From Candidatus Sulfotelmatobacter sp. (GTDB taxonomy: Bacteria > Acidobacteriota > Terriglobia > Terriglobales > Acidobacteriaceae): 18,715 nucleotides of DNA. Below the pieces are notes generated by a model. It was not told the DNA's origin. It worked only from the letters and a program-made list of their open reading frames with translations, and ran no database searches. Shown one piece after another: positions 7,151 through 14,554 of the stretch. The first letter of the stretch is position 1, and every line of letters starts with the position of its first letter. The position numbers and the translations under genes were made by a program. The DNA lies in assembly GCA_030037575.1 (NCBI GenBank), contig JASHRB010000542.1:1-18715 (forward strand). The letters run 5' to 3'.

Positions 7151-8050
7151 ATGACCCGCATCAATCCATTTCGCAAAGACTCAATCTGCCGCTCTACGCC
7201 GAAGGTGAAGGCAACCGCCGAAGGTCGGAGCAATTTCGAACAACAGGCCAGCATCTTTGTATTCGCCGTACTCTTGATCGCGTGTTCGTTCGCGGTCGGA
7301 TGTGCGAGCGAAAAATCGAAGACAGAAAGCTCAAACAGCCAGACGACTGCGCGGGTGACACCGCCCGAGCCCCTCAGTGCGCCGAGCACTCCCGTCACGC
7401 CTGCGCCGGCGGAGACGAAACCGGTGCACAGGAAAGTTGTCCGCCGGGCGCCAGCCGAGCTGAAGTATGACGATAAGACTTCCGGCATTTCCTTCCAGTA
7501 TCCGCACAAGTATGTTCTCGAGACGGGCGACGCTGCCGATCAACTTGTCGCATCCGGGCTGGTGCCGATGGACTTTGCGCAACCGGGTGGAGTGGTAATG
7601 GCAACGGTGCAGATTCCCGAGGCCAGCTACGCCAAGAGTGATTTGGTTTCGGCGCTGTTTGACGTCAGCGTGAACAAGTCGCTGACCGCCGAACAGTGCG
7701 GGCAGTTTTTGACGCCGCCAGAGGAGGCGGCTACGGCCAGCCATACGGCGACGCCGAAGCTGATTCTGGGCGACATGGAGTTGCAGTGGGCGGAGACGAG
7801 CGGAAGCAGGGAAAACCGGAAGGAAGATGCGAAGTACTATCACGTGTATGAGAACGGCGCCTGCTACGAATTTGCGCTGCGAGTGGCGACTACCGGAGTC
7901 GAGCCGGATGAAGGCGGGAAACCGGTGGATCGCGCGGAAGTGTTCAAGAAACTGGAAGGAATTCTAGCGACGGTGAAAATCAATTCTGGCGAAATGCCCA
8001 AGGAAGCAGCCGGCACTTCGGCAGCAGCCTCTGCCAATCCGGCACAGTAG
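7151..8050 (+). CDS. putative lipoprotein, PsbP/DUF1795-like
   Basis: The start is set by a near-perfect Shine-Dalgarno AGGAGGG at 7136-7142, eight bases before ATG 7151; the open frame upstream is not used. The 299-residue product has an unusually long, basic N-region (about 33 residues), a hydrophobic core 'SIFVFAVLLIACSFAVGC' and a lipobox ending at Cys51, so it should be lipid-anchored after export. A Ser/Thr/Pro-rich linker (about 52-95) follows, then a compact domain starting 'KTSGISFQYPHKYVLETG', which resembles the PsbP/DUF1795 type of entry. Toward the end come 'AKYYHVYENGACYEFALRVA' and a final helix, also fitting that fold. Ligand unknown. A strong intrinsic terminator follows 15 bases after the stop. 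Confidence 0.75.
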   Translation: MTRINPFRKDSICRSTPKVKATAEGRSNFEQQASIFVFAVLLIACSFAVGCASEKSKTESSNSQTTARVTPPEPLSAPSTPVTPAPAETKPVHRKVVRRAPAELKYDDKTSGISFQYPHKYVLETGDAADQLVASGLVPMDFAQPGGVVMATVQIPEASYAKSDLVSALFDVSVNKSLTAEQCGQFLTPPEEAATASHTATPKLILGDMELQWAETSGSRENRKEDAKYYHVYENGACYEFALRVATTGVEPDEGGKPVDRAEVFKKLEGILATVKINSGEMPKEAAGTSAAASANPAQ

Positions 8051-8065
8051 GTGGAGTGCACCCCG

Positions 8066-8095
8066 GGCCGCGCGGCAAACGCCGTGCGGCCTTTT
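8066..8095 (+). terminator. intrinsic terminator of the lipoprotein gene
   Basis: An 11-bp GC-rich stem with a single G-U pair (8066-8076 with 8081-8091), AAAC loop, followed by TTTT. It lies 15 bases after the lipoprotein stop codon. Confidence 0.85.
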
Positions 8096-8138
8096 GCTGG
8101 GCTCGGGCTTCCGCCTACGGTCGTGAGCTCTTAGCTGA

Positions 8139-8157
8139 ATCCGCCGAACCGGCGGAT
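8139..8157. repeat. 8-bp perfect hairpin at the 5' edge of the group II intron
   Basis: ATCCGCCG, loop AAC, CGGCGGAT. There is no T-run on the plus strand. It ends where the intron-like sequence begins, so it may be part of the intron's insertion site; some bacterial group II introns favour stem-loop targets. Confidence 0.4.
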
Positions 8158-8635
8158 GCGCAAGCGTCCTGCTGATGAACCTTCGATTAGGCATCGAAAC
8201 ACCACTCGGACGACATCGGAACTGGAACTGCCTGCCAGGGCCGGGAGGAACACGGAAGCAACCCATTTACTGTCGGTGCGATGTCCGCTGTACAGGGGGG
8301 AGTGACGCTGATCCGGGCTTTCGTGCGCAACTGGAGCACCTGATTGGTGAGGTTAAGGGAAAGGTACCAGTGGAAGAACCACGAGGCTGAAAGTACCGAT
8401 GCACCAACACCAACCAGGGTTGAACTGCTCCATAGTAGCCGGGAAGCGGAGTAAGGTCCGCGGAGCGAAGCGGGCAGGTCACTCACGTCAGGATGGAGTC
8501 AACGGGTAACCGGAGGAACTCCTTGGTCTCGACGGAAGCCGGCCGCCTTCCTCGAGATGGAACAAGCCGGATGAATCGAGAGATTCATGTCCGGATCTGT
8601 CCAGCGGCTGGGGTGACCCGCTCCCCTGGGCCGAT
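8157..8635 (+). ncRNA. ORF-less group II intron RNA
   Basis: The roughly 480-nt segment has the sequence style of a bacterial group II intron. Blocks I recognise from introns carrying RT/maturase genes include 'ACTGTCGGTGCGATGTCCGC' (about 8270), 'GTGACGCTGATCCGGGCTTT' (about 8302), 'CACGAGGCTGAAAGTACCGA' (about 8381) and 'ATAGTAGCCGGGAAGCGGAG' (about 8432), as in domain I-III regions. A 31-nt hairpin (8527-8557) looks like a domain IV reduced to a stub. Next come a domain V (8565-8598) and a domain VI-like hairpin (about 8604-8633) ending in AT. No reverse transcriptase is encoded within it, so splicing or mobility would need a maturase in trans. Ends are approximate (5' 8155-8160; 3' about 8635). 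It lies between the convergent lipoprotein and thiE genes and disrupts neither. Confidence 0.75.
8565..8598 (+). ncRNA. group II intron domain V
   Basis: Seen in sequence: the catalytic triad AGC (8565-8567); a proximal CCGG/CCGG helix (8567-8570 with 8591-8594); a two-base bulge (8589-8590); a perfect 7-bp distal helix ATGAATC/GATTCAT (8571-8577 with 8582-8588); and a GAGA (GNRA) tetraloop (8578-8581). This is the diagnostic 34-nt catalytic hairpin. Its base is imperfect (an expected pair is G-A), which may reflect a subclass feature or decay. Confidence 0.8.
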
Positions 8636-8682
8636 TGGGCAGCGGCGGGGAACAAAGTCGTCGAAGACCAGCAATACTCGAC

Positions 8683-9375
8683 TTAGCCGCGAAGGGCGCG
8701 AACCGTGGTAGCGATATCGTTTTCCTGAAAAAGACGGATCGCGGCAACGCCGGCGGCGCCCGCCCGCAGGCAGGATTGGGCGTTCGCCAAAGTGATTCCG
8801 CCCAGAGCGAAGACAGGCAGGTTTGCACGGCGCGCCCGGCGGAGAGATTCGACACCGGCGGGGGGGGTTCCCGGCGCGTCTTTTTTTTCGAATACGGGGG
8901 CGAAGACCGCGATGGTGGCGCCCTTGGCTTGAGCTTGATTTACTTCTGCAGCCGAATGACAGGAAACGGAGATCACGGGCGGTGAGATTTCGCGGCCGGG
9001 GATGTCGGGGTCAAGGGTTTTCCCACTCCGACGCCATGCCCGCAGCACCTCTGGTGGAGAGATGTCGCCGGCAGGGAGGTGAACTCCAGCGGCATCGACT
9101 GCCAAGGCGACATCGGTGCGGGAATTGATGAGGAGAACAGTCGCCGGTTTGCCGTTGTCGGTTCTCAGTTGCCGCCCCCCCAGGATCTGCATTACTTCAC
9201 CCGCCAGCGATTGCAGTTCGCGAGTGGGCAAGTCTTTTTCGCGAAGCTGGATGTAGTCGATGCGGTTGGCTGCGGCTTCGGCGATCTTATGCAGCAGATG
9301 CAAGCGGCGGGTGCGCTCGTCTGTTGCAAAAGCGGTGCGGTCGGTGATGTAGTAAAGGAGGCAGCGGTCGGGCAT
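8683..9375 (-). CDS. thiE: thiamine-phosphate synthase (ThiE/TenI family)
   Basis: Joins HMP-pyrophosphate and thiazole phosphate to thiamine monophosphate in the cytoplasm. The 230-residue product starts at ATG 9375 (a GGAAAG box precedes it); the frame extends far upstream but only as a shadow of the LOG-family gene. TIM-barrel landmarks are in order: 'YYITDR' (8-13), 'IQLREKDL' (42-49), 'LLINSRTDVALAVDAAGVHL' (81-100), 'ISVSCHS' (135-141), 'AVFAPVFEKKDAPGT' (156-170), 'FALGGI' (189-194) and 'AGAAGVAAIRLF' (205-216). Length is normal. The region around residues 164-173 is encoded by an A8 and a C8 run (coding strand), so frame integrity there depends on base-calling. It is last in a co-directional series, 89 bases after the LOG gene. 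No TPP riboswitch was seen upstream and no other thi gene is in the window. Confidence 0.93.
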   Translation of the reverse strand: MPDRCLLYYITDRTAFATDERTRRLHLLHKIAEAAANRIDYIQLREKDLPTRELQSLAGEVMQILGGRQLRTDNGKPATVLLINSRTDVALAVDAAGVHLPAGDISPPEVLRAWRRSGKTLDPDIPGREISPPVISVSCHSAAEVNQAQAKGATIAVFAPVFEKKDAPGTPPAGVESLRRARRANLPVFALGGITLANAQSCLRAGAAGVAAIRLFQENDIATTVRALRG

Positions 9376-9464
9376 CAGCTTTCCGTTATTGCAGACCGTG
9401 AAATTGCTAGTTCCGCCGGCCAAAGCGCGGGACTTCGCAATGACGCCGAGGCGCTGTTCCCTTT

Positions 9465-10349
9465 TTATGGCCTGGTCTTCGCGATCTCGGGCAGGACTTC
9501 CTGCTCTTTTTCTTTCTTGGGAGGGCCACCGAGATGGTGTCGGGTGAGGCCGTCGCGCAAGAAAGCGAAAGCGTCTTCCGGCGTGTTGACGAACTTGACC
9601 AGATTCAAATCTTCGGCAGCGATGGTGCCGGCGTCGACGAAGGCCTGAAAATTGATGACCCGGTCCCAATACTCGCTTCCATAAATGACCACCAGAATTT
9701 TCTTGGCCAGCTTGTCGGTCTGCGCGAGCGTCAGGATCTCGAAAAGTTCGTCGAGCGTGCCGAATCCGCCGGGAAAAATCACCAAAGCTTTCGCCAAATA
9801 GGCGAACCAGAACTTGCGCATGAAGAAGTAGTGAAACTCGAAGTTGAGTGCAGGTGTGATGTAAGAATTGGGATTCTGCTCGAAAGGCAGATTGATGTTG
9901 AGGCCGATGGTTTTGCCGCCGGCCTCCTGGGCGCCAAGATTGGCGGCTTCCATGATGCCGGGACCACCGCCCGAGGTGACGACGAAGCGACGGCGACGGG
10001 CGGGAATTTGAATGGACCATTCGGTCAGCAGAAAAGCCAGGCGGCGCGCGTCCTCATAGTAACGCGCCATGTCCACGGCGGCATGGGCGATTTTGAGGTC
10101 CCTTTCCCGCTGGGCGACGGAAGACGGGGCATCGTTTTTTTCGACCGCGGTCAGGTTCTTCTCTGCAGCCGCACCCCGCTTGAAACGGGCCGAACCAAAA
10201 AATACCACCGTATCCTGGATCCGCTCGCGGCGAAAGCGGACCAGGGGTTCCTGGTACTCGGCCAAAATGCGAAGGATGCGGCCGTCGGGGCTGCTCAGAA
10301 AGGGCTCGTTCTGATAAGCCAGCGGTGCGGATTTCAGCTTATGGCTCAT
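9465..10349 (-). CDS. LOG family protein / TIGR00730-type Rossmann fold protein
   Basis: 294 residues from ATG 10349. It has the two signatures of the LOG ('lysine decarboxylase-like') family: 'GGGPGIMEAAN' (127-137) and 'PGGFGTLDE' (193-201). Proteins with this pair bind nucleotide monophosphates and, where tested, hydrolyse the N-glycosidic bond of cytokinin ribotides or AMP-like nucleotides; they are not true lysine decarboxylases. This member has an N-terminal extension (about 45 residues before 'DTVVFFGSAR') and a Lys/Glu/Pro-rich tail, placing it in the longer subgroup (about 290 aa rather than about 190). Substrate here is unknown. It lies between a small membrane protein gene (104-base gap) and thiE (89-base gap), all on the same strand. 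Confidence 0.9.
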   Translation of the reverse strand: MSHKLKSAPLAYQNEPFLSSPDGRILRILAEYQEPLVRFRRERIQDTVVFFGSARFKRGAAAEKNLTAVEKNDAPSSVAQRERDLKIAHAAVDMARYYEDARRLAFLLTEWSIQIPARRRRFVVTSGGGPGIMEAANLGAQEAGGKTIGLNINLPFEQNPNSYITPALNFEFHYFFMRKFWFAYLAKALVIFPGGFGTLDELFEILTLAQTDKLAKKILVVIYGSEYWDRVINFQAFVDAGTIAAEDLNLVKFVNTPEDAFAFLRDGLTRHHLGGPPKKEKEQEVLPEIAKTRP

Positions 10350-10453
10350 GCGTAACTCACAGTTTCATTTCAGCTTAAGTATTGGCAAAAAGCTTGACTC
10401 CTACTTCGCGTCGGCAGCGACATCTCCGGGCCGGCAAGCGCATGGCAACAGGT

Positions 10454-10831
10454 TTACTTGTGCTCGTGGTAATGCAGGGCTTCCCAGAAACCGATCCAGA
10501 CGTCGACTAACCCCAATCCACTGCACAGGCCGCGAAAAAATCCGCTGGCGAAAAAAGTGCGCATCCAGGGGAACGAAATCAGGAGATAATTGTCCGTCCA
10601 TTCCGGCGTCCAGGGCAGAATTACCAGCAAAACTCCGGCCACAGCGCTGAGCAGCACAAAGAGAAAGGCCGAACTGCGATGCAGCCAACGCTGAGCAAAA
10701 CCGGCGGGCGGAGGATCGGAGTCGGCCGCAGGGTCGAGCAATGCCCGACCGGCTTCGACCTGCGAAGAAGGAGCTTGCGCAGGCGCAACGGCGCCGTTCC
10801 CCACCGGTAACTTGGGATGCTCCACGCTCAC
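10454..10831 (-). CDS. small membrane protein, unknown function
   Basis: 125 residues starting at GTG 10831, with a GGAGAG box a few bases upstream. The first 45 residues are Pro/Ala-rich and probably disordered. A single strong hydrophobic segment follows ('SSAFLFVLLSAVAGVLLVIL', about residues 53-72), then 'PWTPEWTDNY' and an aromatic, moderately hydrophobic C-terminal part that may form a second, re-entrant or membrane-associated helix, ending in a His-rich tail 'ALHYHEHK'. I do not recognise a named family; conserved hypotheticals of this appearance are common in Acidobacteriota. It lies 110 bases downstream of the TPR gene on the same strand. Confidence 0.75.
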   Translation of the reverse strand: MSVEHPKLPVGNGAVAPAQAPSSQVEAGRALLDPAADSDPPPAGFAQRWLHRSSAFLFVLLSAVAGVLLVILPWTPEWTDNYLLISFPWMRTFFASGFFRGLCSGLGLVDVWIGFWEALHYHEHK

Positions 10832-10941
10832 TCGGCTCTCCGCGCCAGCGGAAACTTAACGCAGAGGCGCAGCCACCATCCGCAGCTTGTCACGACGAAG
10901 TGCGGCAAGCAAGACCTGGGGGCCTGGCGCATCCCCCCATT

Positions 10942-13900
10942 TTACGACGTAAGAGGCTTAATGCGCTCGGCCACGTCGCGGTAATCGATGTTGCGGCCGT
11001 AGACTTCCATGAAGTGCTTGAGGGCGGAAGACTTGTCGCCGGCCGTTTCATAGGCGGCGGCGAGTTCGTAGTGCAGGGCGGTGCGTGTTTCCTCATCGAC
11101 GCCGGGGGCGGTGAGAGCCTTGTCATACCAGCGAATGGCGGCCTGAGGCACGCCTTTATCGAGGAAGCACTGCGCCAGCCAGGTGTAGGTTTGCATGACT
11201 TGCGGAAAGGGATGCCCGCGATCGACCGCTTGGCAGGTCTTTTGCAGTTCGCCGATGGCTTCGTCGAGCAATCCCATCTCCCGGAAGGCGATGCCGAGAT
11301 TGTAGTGCGTTTCCGGATCCTCTTCGGTGGTGGTTGCCCCGACTTCAAGATCGTGCTTGAGTTCGCCGAACATTTCCGCCAGGTCCACTCCCGCCTCTTC
11401 GCCGAAGGGAGAAGATTTCGCGGGCGCGGCGGGTTTGGCGGTTTGAGGCTTGGAGATGGCGGCTATCGCGGGGGCTCCGGTAGCGGCTGCGGCTGCGGCC
11501 GCGCTGGCCGGAGCGGGCGGCATTGCGGGCGCGGCGGGTTTCCTCGGCGAGGCTGGTGCCGGGGGGGGGACCCCGCGAGCCTGCATTGGCTGCTCGGGCT
11601 TGGTTTTGGGTGCCGGCGTTGATTCCACGACGGGAGCGCCTTTGAGAAAATCGTCGCCCAGAGAAGCTTCCAGATCGGCGACGAACACGCCCATATTCTC
11701 CGGTTCGGAAACTCCGAACTTGGTTGGAGCTGCGTTGCCGACGGGTTCGAGTTCAGGTTCCTGGCTCTGGGCCGACGGGGCCGCCCGGGGCCCGGCTTCG
11801 TGCACGACCGCCCCGGATAGGAAGTTATCTCCCAGGGAAGATTCTAGGTCAGAGACGAACTCCTCGAAGACCCCGGGCTGCGGCGGCTCGTTCGCAGCGG
11901 CTGCGGTGCGAGCGACTGCAACCTGCGGCTCGGGCTTCGAATGCGTTTGCGGAGCGGCGGCGGCAGGTTTGCCGGCTGGTTCGGAAGCGGCCGCAGCCTC
12001 CTCCGCCGGGGGTTCGTCGACTGTCAATTCCGCGGCAGGCTCGGAAACGGAGAACTCGGAAATCTCTTCCGGCGAAGAAACTTCCTCGCTCGCCGCAGCT
12101 TCCTGGGCGACAGCTTTGAGTTCAGCCTCAAGCGGCGAGAGAATCGCTTCGTCCCTGGTGAGAGATTGAAGCTTTTCGAACGCGCTCCGCGCCGGCTGGG
12201 GCATGCCGTGCTCGAGATAGAAGCGAATTTCTTCGACGGTTTCCTTAGTTTTTTCTTCGTCGGCTTCCGAGGCAGGCTTGTCCGGCTTGTGCACGGCTGC
12301 CGGAACTTCGTGATCGCCGACGGCGTCACTGATTTCGATTTCTGCGGGCGCGTCCGCGTCGATGGTGATGGCATCATCCCATTCGGAGGAAAGGTCGATT
12401 TCCGCGGGAGCTGCTTCGGATTCGTCGACCGTCGAGGCTTGGGCGCTGATGTTGACTTCGGCGGGGTTGGACACGACCGAGAATTCGTTCTCCTCCGACC
12501 CGGGCTCGGCAGCCGACGGCCACGGGACGGCATCTCCGGCAACGGAGATTTCTTCCACCGGAGTCCGGGCATCGGCGTCCCGCACCGGAGCGGCGGACAT
12601 CGGCGGGGCAGAGGAGCGCTGTTCGTAACGATGCGCGAGATCGCCGTAGCGAGCGGCTTCATCGGGATATCCGGCCTCGGAGTAAATGCTCTGCAGAGTG
12701 CGGCAGCAAGCGCCGGCGTCGGCGAAGCGCGAGGCCCGCGTGTGCAACGCGGCGAGGCGCTGGTTGAGGCGCTGATCCAAAGGAGCCTGCGGCAATGCCG
12801 CGAGCAGCGGCCCCAGCGCCTTGGCCGGCATGTTGTAGGAAATGAAAAGCTCAGCATCGGTGAGCGCCGAGCGAACCGCGAGCGCGACGGCGTCTGAGTA
12901 ATGCTGATGAATGGCCGGTGAAGTTGCTTCGAGTTCATCGACCATGACCGCCGCTTCCTCCGAGGTGATGAACTTGAGCGCGGTGCCTCCACCAATCTGG
13001 CCGACCACCTGCTGATAATTGGTCAGGTGCAGAGGATTGCCCGGCTCCATGGTGGTGAGCTTTTGGTAGAGATCGCGGGCGCGGATCAGATCACCGGATT
13101 GCACCGAAGCGTGGGCCAGCAACTCGATGACTTCGGTGATGTGGGTGTTTTCTCCCGCCTTTTGAAATAACTCGAGAAGCTTTTCGAGCGAGGCGGGATT
13201 GTCGCGCACATGACCGATGATGGTGTGCAGGTTTTTTAGGACTTTTTCCGAGTTTTCGGCCAGCAGGCGATCGGCGTGCTGATCGTAAACCTGAAGTGCA
13301 TTTTCGTACTGACCGGCTTGCATCAGGGCATCGGCAAAGGTTGAGATGGCAGTGAGATCGTTATGAACGGATTGCAGCTTGGTGGCCAGGGTGCCCGCAT
13401 CCGAGAGGCGGCCGGTCTTCAGATAAGCATTCAGCAGGTCGCGCAGACCGTCGGGATTGGAATCGAGATCGGGAACCTTCTGCAGAATCTCGATGGCGGT
13501 TTCGGCATCGCCGGCTTCGATCAGATTGCGGCCCTGCATCAAGAGCGCGTAGCTGTTGCCCGGGTCGAGCGTCAACATGCGCTGCAGAACTTCTTCTGCC
13601 TGGGGCAGCGAACCTTTTGAGCGCAACGCTTCGGCGGTGGCGGAGAAAATCTGCCAAGCCTCGTTTTTCTTGCCCAGCCGCACATACACTTCCGCCAGCT
13701 TGAGGCGCATGGCGGTGTTTTCCGGGTCCATTTCCAGAATCTTCTGGAAGATGCGCACCGCGTTGTCAAGCTCGCCCGACTTCATAAATTCTTCGGCCAC
13801 CTGCAGATACTGGGCGCGGGCATCGTTGAATAGGCCCTGCTGCGTGTAAAGTTCGGCGAGCTTCAGCACGCTCTCGAGCGAAGGCTTGAGTTTGCTGATT

Positions 13901-14163
13901 TTTTTGTACATGGCGATAGCCTTGACCGTGAAACCCTGGCCGGCATAGGCATCGCCCACTGCTTTGAAACATTCGGTGGCTTTATCGGAATCGCCGAGGC
14001 GCGAGTAGAGGTCGCCAACGGTGTTGGTGACCGTGAGATCCTTGGGATCGGCTTTCAGGATCTTTTCGTACTCGGCGATGGCATTCTGCAGCTTGCCCTG
14101 CTGAATGTACTTCTCGGCAGCGCTGAGCACTTTCTGTTTGTTGAATCCAAACCCGAAAGCCAT
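10942..14163 (-). CDS. large tetratricopeptide-repeat scaffold protein with central acidic low-complexity region
   Basis: 1073 residues from ATG 14163 (a GGAG box lies 11 bases upstream). Residues 1 to about 500 are a TPR solenoid: recurrent 'G...A...Y..IL..DP' helices such as 'GKLQNAIAEYEKILKADPKD'. Residues about 520-900 are Ala/Pro/Glu-rich and probably disordered. Embedded there are two copies of a 'DLExSLGDxFLxGA' motif (starting about 764 and 823) and a related 'DLAEMFGELKHDLEVG' (about 924). Residues about 935-1060 are a second TPR block ('ETHYNLGIAFREMGLLDEAI'). There is no signal peptide or membrane segment, so it is probably cytoplasmic. TPR arrays bind partner proteins; the linker motifs look like repeated docking peptides. 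A C9 run (11561-11569) lies in the coding sequence. Partners are unknown; an assembly role such as pilus or motility is speculation. Confidence 0.85.
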   Translation of the reverse strand: MAFGFGFNKQKVLSAAEKYIQQGKLQNAIAEYEKILKADPKDLTVTNTVGDLYSRLGDSDKATECFKAVGDAYAGQGFTVKAIAMYKKISKLKPSLESVLKLAELYTQQGLFNDARAQYLQVAEEFMKSGELDNAVRIFQKILEMDPENTAMRLKLAEVYVRLGKKNEAWQIFSATAEALRSKGSLPQAEEVLQRMLTLDPGNSYALLMQGRNLIEAGDAETAIEILQKVPDLDSNPDGLRDLLNAYLKTGRLSDAGTLATKLQSVHNDLTAISTFADALMQAGQYENALQVYDQHADRLLAENSEKVLKNLHTIIGHVRDNPASLEKLLELFQKAGENTHITEVIELLAHASVQSGDLIRARDLYQKLTTMEPGNPLHLTNYQQVVGQIGGGTALKFITSEEAAVMVDELEATSPAIHQHYSDAVALAVRSALTDAELFISYNMPAKALGPLLAALPQAPLDQRLNQRLAALHTRASRFADAGACCRTLQSIYSEAGYPDEAARYGDLAHRYEQRSSAPPMSAAPVRDADARTPVEEISVAGDAVPWPSAAEPGSEENEFSVVSNPAEVNISAQASTVDESEAAPAEIDLSSEWDDAITIDADAPAEIEISDAVGDHEVPAAVHKPDKPASEADEEKTKETVEEIRFYLEHGMPQPARSAFEKLQSLTRDEAILSPLEAELKAVAQEAAASEEVSSPEEISEFSVSEPAAELTVDEPPAEEAAAASEPAGKPAAAAPQTHSKPEPQVAVARTAAAANEPPQPGVFEEFVSDLESSLGDNFLSGAVVHEAGPRAAPSAQSQEPELEPVGNAAPTKFGVSEPENMGVFVADLEASLGDDFLKGAPVVESTPAPKTKPEQPMQARGVPPPAPASPRKPAAPAMPPAPASAAAAAAATGAPAIAAISKPQTAKPAAPAKSSPFGEEAGVDLAEMFGELKHDLEVGATTTEEDPETHYNLGIAFREMGLLDEAIGELQKTCQAVDRGHPFPQVMQTYTWLAQCFLDKGVPQAAIRWYDKALTAPGVDEETRTALHYELAAAYETAGDKSSALKHFMEVYGRNIDYRDVAERIKPLTS

Positions 14164-14191
14164 ATGAGCACGAACTCCAGAACCTGGTCTT

Positions 14192-14223
14192 ACAGAAAAC
14201 GCGTCACAGAAAACGTGTTACAG
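14192..14223. repeat. 14-bp tandem repeat upstream of the TPR gene
   Basis: Unit ACAGAAAACGYGTY occurs at 14192-14205 and 14206-14219, with a partial third copy ACAG (14220-14223). It lies 29-60 bases upstream of the TPR start codon, where an operator or promoter would be. Confidence 0.65.
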
Positions 14224-14380
14224 CGGGTTGTGGCGAAATTATCGGCACCGCAATGTCGGCTTGAGTCAGCGGCAACGGCTTGGGGAAAGTATTCGGCCCC
14301 GAAGCGCTCAGTGGCGCAGACTCGCTTGACATGTCCAGTAGGACAAGGGCAATTGTACGGCTGGACAGGCCGAATCGCAT

Positions 14381-14428
14381 GGTTACCAAGGGTTACCGAA
14401 AGGGAGTGTACGACCGGGTTACCAAGGG
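14381..14428. repeat. 12-bp direct repeat GGTTACCAAGGG, two copies
   Basis: Exact copies are at 14381-14392 and 14417-14428, centre spacing 36 bases, with a third partial GGTTACC at 14391-14397. It lies about 130-170 bases upstream of the selenoprotein start, and 36 bases is roughly three to four helical turns. It is a candidate activator or repressor site. Confidence 0.6.
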
Positions 14429-14554
14429 AATCAGCGGAACCTGCCCATGGCCGCGCATTCGACCCATCTAATCCAAACAGATTATTCGGCGTTGCCATAG
14501 GGAGATGTATTTTCTAAAGGCTCTTAGCAAAACGGAAACGGAGGAAGGCTGCCG

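Larger units (their letters stand above)
14164..14554. other. 391-bp divergent intergenic region with direct repeats
   Basis: This lies between the divergent TPR gene and the selenoprotein gene and must hold both promoters. It contains a 14-bp tandem repeat next to the TPR start and a 12-bp direct repeat in the middle (listed separately). A TTGACA at about 14328 has no good -10 partner at 16-18 bases, so no promoter is called. No supported gene was found; the frames here lack family-like sequence. Confidence 0.5.

Noticed and set aside
8187..8855. Short frames on both strands inside the group II intron and in the 3' part of thiE.
   Set aside because: No similarity to reverse transcriptase or maturase motifs (no YADD, no HNH); they are chance frames over structured RNA or shadows of thiE.
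9376..10020. The thiE reading frame stays open 215 codons upstream of ATG 9375.
   Set aside because: The extension is Arg/His/Ser-rich and lies antiphase over the well-supported LOG-family gene; ThiE homology begins at the ATG at 9375.
11450..12897. Long plus-strand frames (239 and 318 codons) across the TPR gene.
   Set aside because: They mirror the Ala/Pro/Glu low-complexity linker of the TPR protein and have no independent support.
14328..14360. TTGACA as a -35 box for the selenoprotein gene.
   Set aside because: The sequences 16-19 bases downstream (GCAATT, AATTGT) match the -10 consensus poorly.
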